Shown here: positions 25,365-33,890 of the stretch, in pieces | Position numbering within the stretch: the first letter of the stretch is position 1 | Layout of the letters: each line of letters opens with the position of its first letter | NCBI RefSeq assembly: GCF_038007465.1 | Contig: NZ_JBBOXF010000001.1 | Coordinates: 3,607,001-3,671,000 of the forward strand | Reading direction: 5' to 3' | DNA length: 64,000 nucleotides | Source of the DNA: Sporosarcina sp. FSL K6-1508 | GTDB taxonomy: Bacteria; Bacillota; Bacilli; Bacillales_A; Planococcaceae | Program-made: the position numbers and the translations under genes | The notes under the pieces: model-generated | The model's input: only the letters and a program-made list of their open reading frames with translations | What the model was told of the DNA's origin: nothing | Database searches by the model: none

Positions 25365-25620
25365 TTCGTTGAAACTGAAAGGCTGCCAATGCTACTTCCT
25401 CTAACTCTCCCCAGCTCTCGAAATCGTCCATTTCTAGTCCACTTGGTTCAACTACAACATGTTCAAGAATCTTAGGCATCGCCTTCTCGTTAAGCATTTT
25501 ACCGTTTTTATCCGTGAACTTATCCGATTCTCTCGCCCACACTGATGGCAAAACCCTCTGGAATGTGTAATCGTTACCTGCTGTACTCTTGAATGGTTCT
25601 TGTTTTTGTTTGAAAGCCAT
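25354..25620 (-). CDS. Tail assembly chaperone, short form (XkdN-like)
   Basis: This 88-residue protein begins MAFKQKQEPFKSTAGNDYTF and ends in a basic FQRKRK at the slip site. The size and place, between tube and tape measure genes, fit the short form of the tail chaperone. PBSX XkdN (about 146 residues) is close in length to the predicted frameshifted product. Confidence 0.75.
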   Translation of the reverse strand: MAFKQKQEPFKSTAGNDYTFQRVLPSVWARESDKFTDKNGKMLNEKAMPKILEHVVVEPSGLEMDDFESWGELEEVALAAFQFQRKRK

Positions 25621-25689
25621 AATAAATCTCTCCCTTTAATGTTTTATATTTTTTTGTAATTAAAAAGGCCGGTCAATTAGACGGGCCCT

Positions 25690-26094
25690 TTACGCTTCTT
25701 TGTAATCTGCTACATAAATTACCCATTCAGTGCCCGTTACTTCGTTGCTCCATGCGCGGGCTGGGGGTTTAATAATGCGACACTCGGAACCGCCAGCACG
25801 AAACGCACGATCATTCACGTCAACAATTTGTACTTGAAACATTTCTTTCGAGTCGCGTAACGCCTTTAAAATCGGAACAGATGATGAGGTTGATTTTAAC
25901 GACAGCGTAATTTTCCCTGTCTCATCAGTAGATTCAGCAAACGTTACATCGCCGCCCGCTCCAACGTGCGGAGTTACATCATCCTCGTTTTTCTCGGCTT
26001 GTATCGCGTCACCGTCCATCCACCCTGTCATAATCGTTCCTGCCACGATGACGGAAACCTTTTTAAAATCGTATGTTGATGTTTCATTAGCCAT
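25690..26094 (-). CDS. Tail tube protein (DUF3277 type)
   Basis: This 134-residue protein starts with STYDFKKVSVIVAGTIMTG and continues DAIQAEKNEDDVTPHVGAGG. It is a good match to the DUF3277/phiTE-type tube family. It lies directly downstream of the sheath gene, as in other contractile tails. Confidence 0.86.
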   Translation of the reverse strand: MANETSTYDFKKVSVIVAGTIMTGWMDGDAIQAEKNEDDVTPHVGAGGDVTFAESTDETGKITLSLKSTSSSVPILKALRDSKEMFQVQIVDVNDRAFRAGGSECRIIKPPARAWSNEVTGTEWVIYVADYKEA

Positions 26095-26107
26095 TAATTT
26101 TCACTCC

Positions 26108-27112
26108 TTATAGCGTTAATACGCCGCGAATTTCGACATTTTCAATCGCACCAGCAACTACGCATGTCCAACGAACATCAGGTAGTACGCGCTTCGCAAT
26201 TGTATTTTTCGGGATATCCTTACGTCTAGGTGGTGTAATCGAGAACATCGGTATTCCTTCTTCATCTGCAACGATACCCATTTTGAATGCCAGGTTAAGA
26301 ACGCCCTCAATTTCAGCAACAACCAATGCAATACCGGCGTCTGTGTACGGGACTTTTTCTTTCAGTGCCAGTAATCTGAATACCGATTCAGCCATGCGTG
26401 CCTTTAGGAAGTGAGTTGCCTGGATGATATCGATATACTCACCACTCGTTACGACACCATGCGAGTTCATTAGGATACCTGCTTCCTCGATGTACGTGGA
26501 TGCATTAGCCTCTTCAATGGCGTTGATTTCTGTGTTATCGAATCCAACAGCTGGAACTCCTTTAACGTTTTTGAATGTCCAAGTAAAGGATCCAATCATT
26601 CTAGGTGCACATGTAGCTATAAGACCTTCCGCAACGTACGTTTCGGGTTTATCATGAACAACCAGAAATAGATTGTCGTATTGTCCGCGTAACGTTTCAG
26701 CAAGCTCTACATTAGCTGTAGTCGCGCCATACAGTCGGTCTGATGTTGAAATCCATTCAGCAAGCGCTGTGATTTCCTCATCACCTTGTTCCACACACGT
26801 TAAGAAGTAGAAATCCTTATTCACCTTCATCAATTCGTTTAATCCCGTAATAAGTGCATCTGGGCCATCCACTAAAACAGCATACGGAACGCCATACACA
26901 GCAATCTCTTGCGGGCGTGGTTCCTGCCCGAACATCCGCTGAGCCATTTTATATTCCCTTGTATCAATCGCGTGATCCGTCACAACGTCCTCGATTTCTC
27001 GATAGACTTTGTACGGCGCTGCTTTAGTTGTCCCTAAAATTAAAGGGAGTCCGAAACCTTTTTCACTGATAGGCTTCGTCTCCCTAGTAATCTGTACGTC
27101 TACGTATCTCAT
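26108..27112 (-). CDS. Tail sheath protein (DUF3383-like)
   Basis: This 334-residue protein has the sheath pattern: N-terminal KGFGLPLILGTTKAAPYKVY and C-terminal YTDAGIALVVAEIEGVLNLA. It is short for a sheath, like the minimal DUF3383 form. Its presence defines the phage as a myovirus-type. It overlaps the tail terminator gene by four bases. Confidence 0.85.
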   Translation of the reverse strand: MRYVDVQITRETKPISEKGFGLPLILGTTKAAPYKVYREIEDVVTDHAIDTREYKMAQRMFGQEPRPQEIAVYGVPYAVLVDGPDALITGLNELMKVNKDFYFLTCVEQGDEEITALAEWISTSDRLYGATTANVELAETLRGQYDNLFLVVHDKPETYVAEGLIATCAPRMIGSFTWTFKNVKGVPAVGFDNTEINAIEEANASTYIEEAGILMNSHGVVTSGEYIDIIQATHFLKARMAESVFRLLALKEKVPYTDAGIALVVAEIEGVLNLAFKMGIVADEEGIPMFSITPPRRKDIPKNTIAKRVLPDVRWTCVVAGAIENVEIRGVLTL

Positions 27113-27624
27113 TCAACATTCACTCCTTCAAATTCTAATTCGACCGTTTCAATCCAGTCGTAATGTACGTTCGTACCATCTTGATGTACGCGGTTAAAGG
27201 TTTGATCATCCGACCCGCGTAACTGCACATCAAAACCGTGCCTGTACTCATATGAATCCACTAAATAAATCGTCCGATTCTCAACGTTTCCGAGATTCGT
27301 AACGACTATGTTCATATCTTCTAAATGAGTTTCGCCAGCAAGGAAGAACCAACTCCTCACAGCCTTTGCTAACCTTATTGCTTCGGCGTCAGTTGTTGCG
27401 TATACGCTAATCGAGAAGACGAACTTATACGACTCACTGCGCCGCTTCTTGACGCCTTCCGCATCCTCGACGATATGAATGTCTGCCTGTCCGACATCCT
27501 TGATGTGAGGGGATGTGTCGTTGATTGAAGCGTATGGCAATGGTGGTAATTTTGCCGTCGTATTTGACGGGATAACTAGAACGCTTGTATCCTTATAAAT
27601 TTGCTTTCGAATGATCTCAATCAT
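27109..27624 (-). CDS. Tail terminator-like protein (gp12/LIC_12616 type)
   Basis: This protein has about 171 residues. It begins MIEIIRKQIYKDTSVLVIP and contains FSISVYATTDAEAIRLA and HGFDVQLRG. These fit the neck or tail terminator family that precedes sheath genes. The third in-frame ATG (27624) is preferred because AGAGG lies nine bases upstream; earlier ATGs touch that site. Confidence 0.72.
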   Translation of the reverse strand: MIEIIRKQIYKDTSVLVIPSNTTAKLPPLPYASINDTSPHIKDVGQADIHIVEDAEGVKKRRSESYKFVFSISVYATTDAEAIRLAKAVRSWFFLAGETHLEDMNIVVTNLGNVENRTIYLVDSYEYRHGFDVQLRGSDDQTFNRVHQDGTNVHYDWIETVELEFEGVNVE

Positions 27625-27636
27625 TTTCATCATCCT

Positions 27637-27981
27637 CTACTTATCGCGAAATCTTGCCAGATAGATATAAACGTCTGCATAATCGGTATAATCTTTGAAT
27701 GCTTGAATCGTGTACTTATCGCCTTTGTACTCAATAAGCCGACCTTCTTCGAGTGGATCAACTGTATAGAGTTTCTTTTCTTTCTGCGAATATGTTCCCG
27801 CTTCTGCATACTTCAAATCGTTTTCGGTCAACGGGAGGACGATTCCTGTCATAGGGATAGGTTCGTCTTTCTCCTCGATGTAATCACCTTCATCATTCCA
27901 GTAACCTTCTTGGTGATTGAAATAAACAAATGGCACTTGAAATTCATCGACGAAATCAGCAAACTCAAATGGTTTAGCCAT
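27637..27981 (-). CDS. Head-tail joining protein
   Basis: This 114-residue protein starts MAKPFEFADFVDEFQVPFVY and has an SH3-like beta pattern (ERPTGIVLPL is not present; GIVLPLTENDLKYAEAGTY is). It is the size of phage stopper or minor neck proteins. It is placed between connector and terminator genes. The identity is from position. Confidence 0.62.
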   Translation of the reverse strand: MAKPFEFADFVDEFQVPFVYFNHQEGYWNDEGDYIEEKDEPIPMTGIVLPLTENDLKYAEAGTYSQKEKKLYTVDPLEEGRLIEYKGDKYTIQAFKDYTDYADVYIYLARFRDK

Positions 27982-28416
27982 CTACTTCACCTTATGAACT
28001 ATCGAATCACGCAATCGACCAGTATCAATCAATGGGTTCGATGAGCCTTTTATTTTAATCGTCTTTTCACTGTTTGGTGGGTCTTGTAAGTCTATTAACT
28101 TCTTCTTAATCAGACTCGCAAACTCCATCCCTATAGCATCTAGAAATACATCGGGGTCTACGTTGTTATGAATGACGGCTGGCATCAATTCCACTATCTT
28201 TTCTTGCACCTTGTCAACGTGCTCGTCGAAACCGCTACGAATAAATGAGCGTTCTGGTATGTTGAGTTTTGGTTCCCCATACTCATGTACCGCCGCAATC
28301 ATCGACATCTCCGAATCACCCTCGTGGACACCCACCTGAATATCCTTACCTTTCATCCGTCGCAACGTCCGCATAAGTTCGGGAATATTGTTCCTGTCTT
28401 GCAAATGGACAGTCAT
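27982..28416 (-). CDS. HK97 gp10/Mu gpG-like tail completion protein
   Basis: This 144-residue protein has the pattern VGVHEGDSEMSMIAAVHEYG, then IPERSFIRSGFDEH, and ends PLIDTGRLRDSIVHKV. The P-x-R-S-F-I-R and L-x-D-T-G-x-L-R-x-S blocks are diagnostic of this morphogenesis family. The ATG at 28416 overlaps the upstream stop (ATGA) and has AGGTGAGG before it. Confidence 0.82.
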   Translation of the reverse strand: MTVHLQDRNNIPELMRTLRRMKGKDIQVGVHEGDSEMSMIAAVHEYGEPKLNIPERSFIRSGFDEHVDKVQEKIVELMPAVIHNNVDPDVFLDAIGMEFASLIKKKLIDLQDPPNSEKTIKIKGSSNPLIDTGRLRDSIVHKVK

Positions 28417-28724
28417 GTGAACCTCACCTTCTTCCACGGTCTCAGATCGCCATGAGCAGAAACTATGGAGCCGCCTTCAAAGAATGATTTAGACATGTCA
28501 CCGAGTCGTTGTGACTGGACGTTTTTGCTTTCGCTATACGACTTGATGATTGTGACAATCGCTCTCTTTACGCCGGAAGGAAGTCCGTTCTCGAATTGAT
28601 TATTGCACCATTCTTTCGCGTAATCGATAGCATCTTCTAAATCAGCCGCTAACTTCGCATCACGAACGGGGTCAACATTATCAAGCGGGATTCCCATTCT
28701 GACTTTCAAATCATCGAGATCCAT
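28413..28724 (-). CDS. Head-tail connector protein (YqbG/gp6-like)
   Basis: This 103-residue helical protein reads MDLDDLKVRMGIP, then DAIDYAKEWCNNQFENGLP. It has the all-helical connector pattern of YqbG/DUF3199. It overlaps the head morphogenesis stop by one base. Confidence 0.78.
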   Translation of the reverse strand: MDLDDLKVRMGIPLDNVDPVRDAKLAADLEDAIDYAKEWCNNQFENGLPSGVKRAIVTIIKSYSESKNVQSQRLGDMSKSFFEGGSIVSAHGDLRPWKKVRFT

Positions 28725-29632
28725 TAACCTTCACCTCTAATCCTTTCTTCTTGCCACGTATCAAATGCCATGCCTTCAAGCTCCCGGGCGTTTGGTCTGC
28801 CGATTGATTCGACTGAATAATACAATACGCATCTGCATCTAATATCTTCAGATGGGTGACCGAGTTGTCCAGGTGCTGGTCCGCTGCCATTCTTCCCCTC
28901 GAAATCTTGATCCACCGGAATCTTAGTTCCCTCTAAATTAGCGTGAGAACTCCGTGTGCGCTCATCCTTCGATGAGCCCCATTCCTTCGTCATGATAATG
29001 CCATTACGATTAGCGTGAACCGCGCTGTCGAATTGGGACGCCTGTGAAACACGATGTGCCTCAGTTCGCACAATTGCCATAGCTTTAGTCGCATCGCCCT
29101 CTAGCACCCCTTTCAAGCGACTCGCCATCGTACCATATGTGTCGCCTTGGACGAGTCCAAGCGTTACTTGCTCTTGGATCGCATATACAACATTGCTGCG
29201 TGATTTTTCGAGCCGATGATTCAACGTTAATCCACTGATTGGATTTTCGATTGATTTTGTGATTACTTCTGCAGAAACAGCCGAATAAGCAAGCTTGCTC
29301 AACGTATCTGTTTCAACAGCCCATGCCGTCATATAAAAACCGTCTTTATACGATTCACCCAGAACATCGTAGATGGTGTCCTTGATGTCTGCGTAATTGG
29401 TTTTAAGCAATCCATTCACTTTGCCGGTGAATTTATTGAGACGGTCATATTTCGCCATCTCAGCATACGTGAGGACGCCGCCTACCTCATACTTCTCATA
29501 GAGCGAAGCCAATTCTGCGCGGACCTCATTTAGCATCACGGCATATCGTTTGGCAATAGCCCGGTCAGAACCTTTAATCCGTTGACCGAGCGCCCGATTG
29601 ATTTGCTCTGGCGTTTTATTAAGGTTGGCCAA
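28724..29632 (-). CDS. Phage head morphogenesis (minor capsid) protein, Mu gpF-like
   Basis: This 302-residue protein has the gpF-type C-terminal block: AMAIVRTEAHRVSQASQFDS, then KEWGSSKDERTRSSHANLEG and a final CRCVLYYSVE. It is probably a minor head protein ejected or used in assembly. The 48-residue gene upstream ends three bases before it. Confidence 0.88.
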   Translation of the reverse strand: MANLNKTPEQINRALGQRIKGSDRAIAKRYAVMLNEVRAELASLYEKYEVGGVLTYAEMAKYDRLNKFTGKVNGLLKTNYADIKDTIYDVLGESYKDGFYMTAWAVETDTLSKLAYSAVSAEVITKSIENPISGLTLNHRLEKSRSNVVYAIQEQVTLGLVQGDTYGTMASRLKGVLEGDATKAMAIVRTEAHRVSQASQFDSAVHANRNGIIMTKEWGSSKDERTRSSHANLEGTKIPVDQDFEGKNGSGPAPGQLGHPSEDIRCRCVLYYSVESIGRPNARELEGMAFDTWQEERIRGEG

Positions 29633-29634
29633 GG

Positions 29635-29781
29635 TTACTTACCTGTTTTCTTTTTAGCTGGCGCATCTGGTTTCGACTCAGAAGGCACATGTTCTACATA
29701 GTCCTCATTTCTAAGGAGTCGCTTCCCCAATTCTTCTGTAACAAACCACTTTTTGCCCGTTCGGATATTTTCAACCCACAT
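29635..29781 (-). CDS. Small head-region protein
   Basis: This 48-residue frame begins MWVENIRTGKKWFVTEELGK and ends with a lysine-rich tail (APAKKKTGK). The upstream bases include AAGGAGGGTTAAT. It is similar in size and style to short proteins between capsid and minor head genes in Bacillus phages. Its function is unknown. Confidence 0.62.
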   Translation of the reverse strand: MWVENIRTGKKWFVTEELGKRLLRNEDYVEHVPSESKPDAPAKKKTGK

Positions 29782-29830
29782 ATTAACCCTCCTTCAAAAA
29801 AATAAGAGGGCATAAGCCCTCATGTTGTAG

Positions 29831-30685
29831 TTATGAACGTTTAGCAGACAGAACCGCCAACGCTTCGCCACGTGTCACTTTAGCGCCATAGAGATGAAGA
29901 CCTTTCACTGCATCCGCAAATCTGCTTTCCGGACGGTACGCCTCAACCTGTGCAGCTTGGTCAGCGAATGACCAAGCGATGTTGTGGCCCGCGATGATCT
30001 TGTGGTTAAGAGTTCCTTCTTCGCCGCCCGTTGGTACGTTGTTGGATTTCAAGACGTTGAATCCTGCTGCTTGACCGACAATCCCATTCAATAGACGCTG
30101 TTCAGATGAAAGGTTGCCCGCTTTGACGAAACGATCATCCTTTAGCATTAATCCCTCGTACCAAGGTGGCACTACTACGAAACGCCCTTCCTCCGGAACG
30201 TTGGATTCATCAAGTAATACAGACAGGTCCACAAGATACTCGTAAGCATCGTTTTTCGTCGGGACAATCGGTGCTGTATCGTCACCAATCGTGTTAATCG
30301 CATCTGTGTAGTGGCTCGCAATAAATTGATCCGCAACATTACGTAATGCATACGCCGCTTCTTGCATGGCTGCATTCATGAGTTTCGGGTTTTGTTGAAT
30401 CTTGTCCACATCATCAATCTGGAAATTGAAGAACTTCGATTGATTAATTACCAACGTACGAGTTTCATCCGTTAGAGTTTCAGGATCTGTCATATTCGAG
30501 TTCTTCGCATAATCACCAACAGCCACACGGCCGATGCTATTAATTTTGACCGTATCACCTAGTGCTGAAATTTCACCTTCATAATCACGATTAATAATGT
30601 GTGGTTGACCGTACACCATTGTTTTGTTTAAATTTTCAAGTAGTCGCGCACTCCAAATCGTTGGAATAAAATTGTTTAGTGTCAT
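29831..30685 (-). CDS. Major capsid protein, P22 coat-like
   Basis: This 284-residue protein starts LNNFIPTIWSARLLENLNK, followed by the typical block GDTVKINSIGRVAVGDYAK and FNFQIDDVDKIQQNPKLM. It is the P22 coat protein 5-like family with an HK97 fold. It follows the scaffold gene by 25 bases. It is the expected major virion protein. Confidence 0.9.
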   Translation of the reverse strand: MTLNNFIPTIWSARLLENLNKTMVYGQPHIINRDYEGEISALGDTVKINSIGRVAVGDYAKNSNMTDPETLTDETRTLVINQSKFFNFQIDDVDKIQQNPKLMNAAMQEAAYALRNVADQFIASHYTDAINTIGDDTAPIVPTKNDAYEYLVDLSVLLDESNVPEEGRFVVVPPWYEGLMLKDDRFVKAGNLSSEQRLLNGIVGQAAGFNVLKSNNVPTGGEEGTLNHKIIAGHNIAWSFADQAAQVEAYRPESRFADAVKGLHLYGAKVTRGEALAVLSAKRS

Positions 30686-30710
30686 AAAAAATCATCCTCC
30701 TAGTTTCTTA

Positions 30711-31328
30711 TCAAGTAGTTTTTAGGAACGCTTCAATCTGTCCCCAGTTCTCGTTAATTTCTTTTGGCGTCATCTTTTCAATAACTTCTTTAGTCAATGG
30801 CGCGCCAGGTGGTACGGGTACTTGCGGGTCACGGCCATTCGCTTTAAATTTCTCACTTACTCCCGCTTGAACAGCAGCTGCGAACACTTCTTCGAAATTC
30901 CCCAAGTTTTTCAACGTCGCATCCTCGTCTTGCCCGATAAAGTAGTCTACCAATTGAGTAGGTAGCGCCTTTTCGGTCGCAAAGGATAACGCTTTATTCT
31001 TGAGTGATTCTCGCGTTTTCTCTGTTTCTAGTTGTTCGAATTTTTGTTGCAATTCACGTAGTTGCTTTTGTTCTGTCGTTTCAGCAGGGAAGCGTTTTGA
31101 GATTTCTTCTTCCAACTTCCCAGGAAACGTTTTAGTTTCGTAGGTCTTAATGGCATCCGTAACGCGAGTATCCGTTAAGGATTGAAGCCACTTCTTGCCG
31201 CCGTCATCATCATTTACGAAGGCTTGTACCGCTTCAAGTGACATTGCTGCACCTTGTGGCTGTGGCTCTGGCGTTGGACTCGGTGTCGGGATAGGTGTTG
31301 GTGTTGGTGTTGGTGTTTGTTCTGTCAT
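30711..31328 (-). CDS. Capsid scaffolding protein (DUF4355 type)
   Basis: This 205-residue protein has a TPTPTPIPTPSPTPEPQP low-complexity N-terminus, then a coiled coil (ELQQKFEQLETEKTRESLKN), then a C-terminal EIMTPKEINENWGQIEAFLK-like segment (KEVIEKMTPKEINENWGQ). This is the standard scaffold design placed before the capsid gene. The Pro-Thr dipeptide repeat is encoded by a GT-rich simple repeat at 31270-31318. Confidence 0.86.
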   Translation of the reverse strand: MTEQTPTPTPTPIPTPSPTPEPQPQGAAMSLEAVQAFVNDDDGGKKWLQSLTDTRVTDAIKTYETKTFPGKLEEEISKRFPAETTEQKQLRELQQKFEQLETEKTRESLKNKALSFATEKALPTQLVDYFIGQDEDATLKNLGNFEEVFAAAVQAGVSEKFKANGRDPQVPVPPGAPLTKEVIEKMTPKEINENWGQIEAFLKTT

Positions 31329-31420
31329 TATGAATTATTCCTCCTTGTGCCCTTTTCAGTTCTTTCGCCCTGATAAGTGCAAAATAAATAAGCCTATTTA
31401 ATGTCGGTGCTTAACGACAG

Positions 31421-31936
31421 TTAAAATAACTTGCTATAAAGACTGCCATACGAGTCAATTAAGTCAGATAATTCACGAAGCCTTCCCTCGTCATTACGTT
31501 TATCAAGGTCTTGACATTCACTTGCCACCCTATCCGCAACCACATGCAATACAGTTTTGAATTGTTCGCGAGGCGCATCAGCGAATCCAACACCCACTTT
31601 CAATAGCGGTTCTGCTTCTGCAATTGCAAATTTCGCATCGCCTACACTCACAAAGCCCGCTGCTTCATCCATTCTCTTATTCATTATCTCAATTACTCTA
31701 TTAATATCAGTTCCTAGACTTTCGAAATTAACATTTACACTAGTGTTACGTAAACTCGAAGTCGCTTCCTTTTCACTGTTCGTTTCATTTACTAAGTCTT
31801 GTAGTCGCTTTTGGACGTTCGTAATGACGGTCCCCTCAGCGTGTTTGCCATCTCCATGAAGTGCTTCTCTTATTGAAGAGAGAGCGTATATTTCTGTCTT
31901 GATATTTTCTTTATCTTTCATTTGTGCTAGATTCAT
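31421..31936 (-). CDS. Unrecognised 171-residue head-region protein
   Basis: This is a helical protein of unknown function. The ATG at 31936 is preferred because GGGAGGAG lies about ten bases upstream. It contains VITNVQKRLQDLVNETNSEKE and AKFAIAEAEPLLKVGVGFAD, with no known motif. It overlaps a 49-residue gene upstream. Placement between portal and scaffold suggests an early head or DNA-packaging helper. Confidence 0.6.
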   Translation of the reverse strand: MNLAQMKDKENIKTEIYALSSIREALHGDGKHAEGTVITNVQKRLQDLVNETNSEKEATSSLRNTSVNVNFESLGTDINRVIEIMNKRMDEAAGFVSVGDAKFAIAEAEPLLKVGVGFADAPREQFKTVLHVVADRVASECQDLDKRNDEGRLRELSDLIDSYGSLYSKLF

Positions 31937-32060
31937 TATTTTCATTCTCCTCCCGACTCTCATTCACACCTCTAATTACCTCCAATACCTCTTCTAGGGT
32001 ACCTTCGATTTCTTTGGAATAAGTGATGCTGCCAACTGTTCGAAACTCTTTATATTTCAT
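31911..32060 (-). CDS. Small acidic protein
   Basis: This 49-residue frame begins MKYKEFRTVGSITYSKEIEG and ends in a very acidic, Asn-rich tail. AAAGGGAGATTGAAT lies before the ATG. It overlaps the start of the next gene by 26 bases. Its function is unknown. Confidence 0.55.
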   Translation of the reverse strand: MKYKEFRTVGSITYSKEIEGTLEEVLEVIRGVNESREENENNESSTNER

Positions 32061-32062
32061 AT

Positions 32063-32299
32063 TCAATCTCCCTTTCCAATATTATTCGAATATCGAGTCT
32101 TAACTATCTCCAAAGCTTGTACAGGAGTGAACCCCTCTGCAATAAGACTGTCGTATTTCGCTTTCAATCCTTTCGCCTGCGGAACGAATAACTTGAGAGC
32201 CGACGGCAAAGCCTCAATATAGCTATCAACCATTTTTTCGCCTTCACTTCTCGTATCGAGATGTCTTACTTTCCCGCCTTGCTTTAAGCTCCTGTCCAT
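32063..32299 (-). CDS. Small hypothetical protein with UBA-like helix pattern
   Basis: This is a 78-residue protein. The C-terminal stretch LIAEGFTPVQALEIVKTRY looks like a short three-helix UBA-like module. It is two bases away from the acidic small gene. Its function is unknown, but similar small proteins occur downstream of portal genes. Confidence 0.58.
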   Translation of the reverse strand: MDRSLKQGGKVRHLDTRSEGEKMVDSYIEALPSALKLFVPQAKGLKAKYDSLIAEGFTPVQALEIVKTRYSNNIGKGD

Positions 32300-32315
32300 C
32301 TTTTTTCACTCCTCT

Positions 32316-32510
32316 TCACTTGTTTTTTGTGTTATTGATGTGATAGTGCGTATGATTAACAATTTCTTTCTTCTGCAACTGACCAACAATGTGAATCAGC
32401 AATAAAATCACCAACATTTCGAAAGTGGATGCTTCATCAAAGAAATACAGTTTTACAATCCCGACCCATACAGCGACATAAAACAAAATAAACCACGGGA
32501 ATTTCTTCAG
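32316..32510 (-). CDS. Small membrane protein with a probable CTG start
   Basis: This 64-residue frame reads KKFPWFILFYVAVWVGIVK, then a second hydrophobic segment (EMLVILLLIHIVGQL) and a polar tail. It has no ATG, GTG or TTG at the correct place. AGAGGTG sits seven bases before a CTG at 32510, and an in-frame ATT is the alternative. It fills the gap after the portal gene exactly, so it is probably real. It could be a small phage membrane protein. Confidence 0.5.
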   Translation of the reverse strand: MKKFPWFILFYVAVWVGIVKLYFFDEASTFEMLVILLLIHIVGQLQKKEIVNHTHYHINNTKNK

Positions 32511-32511
32511 C

Positions 32512-33876
32512 TTAATTCACCTCTTTCTTTTCATCCGGAGGAAGATTATCAAGGTCGATGTAAGCACTCTTCTCCTGCTCCATGAGCTGTTGTTCGTACT
32601 CGATGTCATCGATATAGGGGATTAGCCCTAACAACGTCTGGTCGCTATGCAAACCTTTCAATTTGGAAATAGATTCACCAATGTACAAAAGGTCAATCGG
32701 AAGATTTCGTTTAAATTCCCAAAAGACATCTAAATAATTCAACGCGATTCCTTTTTTGGACCACGCACTGCATAGCACTTTAAATTGTTCACGTAGTCCA
32801 ACGCCGAACTTACGAGCCTTGGTGCCGGCTTTGTTCTCGAGTTCGATTAGTTTCCACTTCCGACTTTCTCCCGATTGCGAAGCACCACTGAATTTTTCGT
32901 CGTTCATGTCGACGCTCGCGGAGAACTTATGAATATCCTCGTTCAAATTTTTACGGGTATTCTCGACAAACGTATCGTTAATATTCTTGGTAATGAAAAA
33001 GACATCGCCATTTTCATCGATTTCAATGCCGCCTGTCTGTTTCATCTCATTAATCGTTTCGGAGTCTATAGTTACTCCTTTAAATGCCATATACGCATTA
33101 GCAAACGTCTCAACTTCATTCGTGGAGTCGCTACGATTCTTGTCGTAAGCATCAATGAGCATTTCAACCTTTTCGAAGTCGCCGCGCTCTTCATCGTTGT
33201 TCTGGAAAAGAATTAAGGGCACATGATCAAATAAGTGAGGCTTGACCCCTTCGTCATCAAGAACGAATGAATTTCCGCTCTTTTCGCTTTTCACATAAAA
33301 CGAAACGTTCGTTGAGTCGTACCATTCGACTAAAGTTCGCTCCTTCTCTTCCTTACCTTCGTAATACTTTTCAGTGTAGTACCGCACGGCATGAGTGGTT
33401 TTGTTTTTGCTCTCGATAAACACCGCTTCCCAGGGTGAAATATTCATTACTCTTTCAACGCCGTCTGTATCGATATAAACCAATCTTGATGCATACCCGC
33501 AAATGCTTGCGAGTTTACCAAGTTCGCTGTCGAGATCATCTATAACATTTAAAGTATTAAAATCTTCAAGCGCATCATCATAAGCTTCGTATTCATTTTC
33601 GCCGTACCTAACTTTATTTATTTGATACGAAATAGGATTCCCCCACAGATAACCGACGACTTGGTTAATTACGTATCCCCGGTAATCGTGGGAAAGCTTA
33701 TTATTAGGCTTCAAGGCATCTTTGAAAGTCCGACTTTGAATAGGAACTCCCTCTTGGTCATAACGCTGATATAGTCCTAGTGTGATGTTTTTCGATGCTG
33801 TGTGTTGCTTAATGATTTCTTTTATAATCGCATCATTCGGTTCATCCACCGTCATTCGAATAGTAGAGCGTTTCAT
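32512..33876 (-). CDS. Portal protein (SPP1 gp6 family)
   Basis: This 454-residue protein has the SPP1-type portal blocks: YRGYVINQVVGYLWGNPISY, then DKNRSDSTNEVETFANAYM and MNDEKFSGASQSGESRKWK (shown in part). It forms the dodecameric DNA gate of the capsid. It follows terminase by 14 bases. The RBS is AGAGGTG. Confidence 0.92.
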   Translation of the reverse strand: MKRSTIRMTVDEPNDAIIKEIIKQHTASKNITLGLYQRYDQEGVPIQSRTFKDALKPNNKLSHDYRGYVINQVVGYLWGNPISYQINKVRYGENEYEAYDDALEDFNTLNVIDDLDSELGKLASICGYASRLVYIDTDGVERVMNISPWEAVFIESKNKTTHAVRYYTEKYYEGKEEKERTLVEWYDSTNVSFYVKSEKSGNSFVLDDEGVKPHLFDHVPLILFQNNDEERGDFEKVEMLIDAYDKNRSDSTNEVETFANAYMAFKGVTIDSETINEMKQTGGIEIDENGDVFFITKNINDTFVENTRKNLNEDIHKFSASVDMNDEKFSGASQSGESRKWKLIELENKAGTKARKFGVGLREQFKVLCSAWSKKGIALNYLDVFWEFKRNLPIDLLYIGESISKLKGLHSDQTLLGLIPYIDDIEYEQQLMEQEKSAYIDLDNLPPDEKKEVN

Positions 33877-33890
33877 CTTTTCACCTCTTT

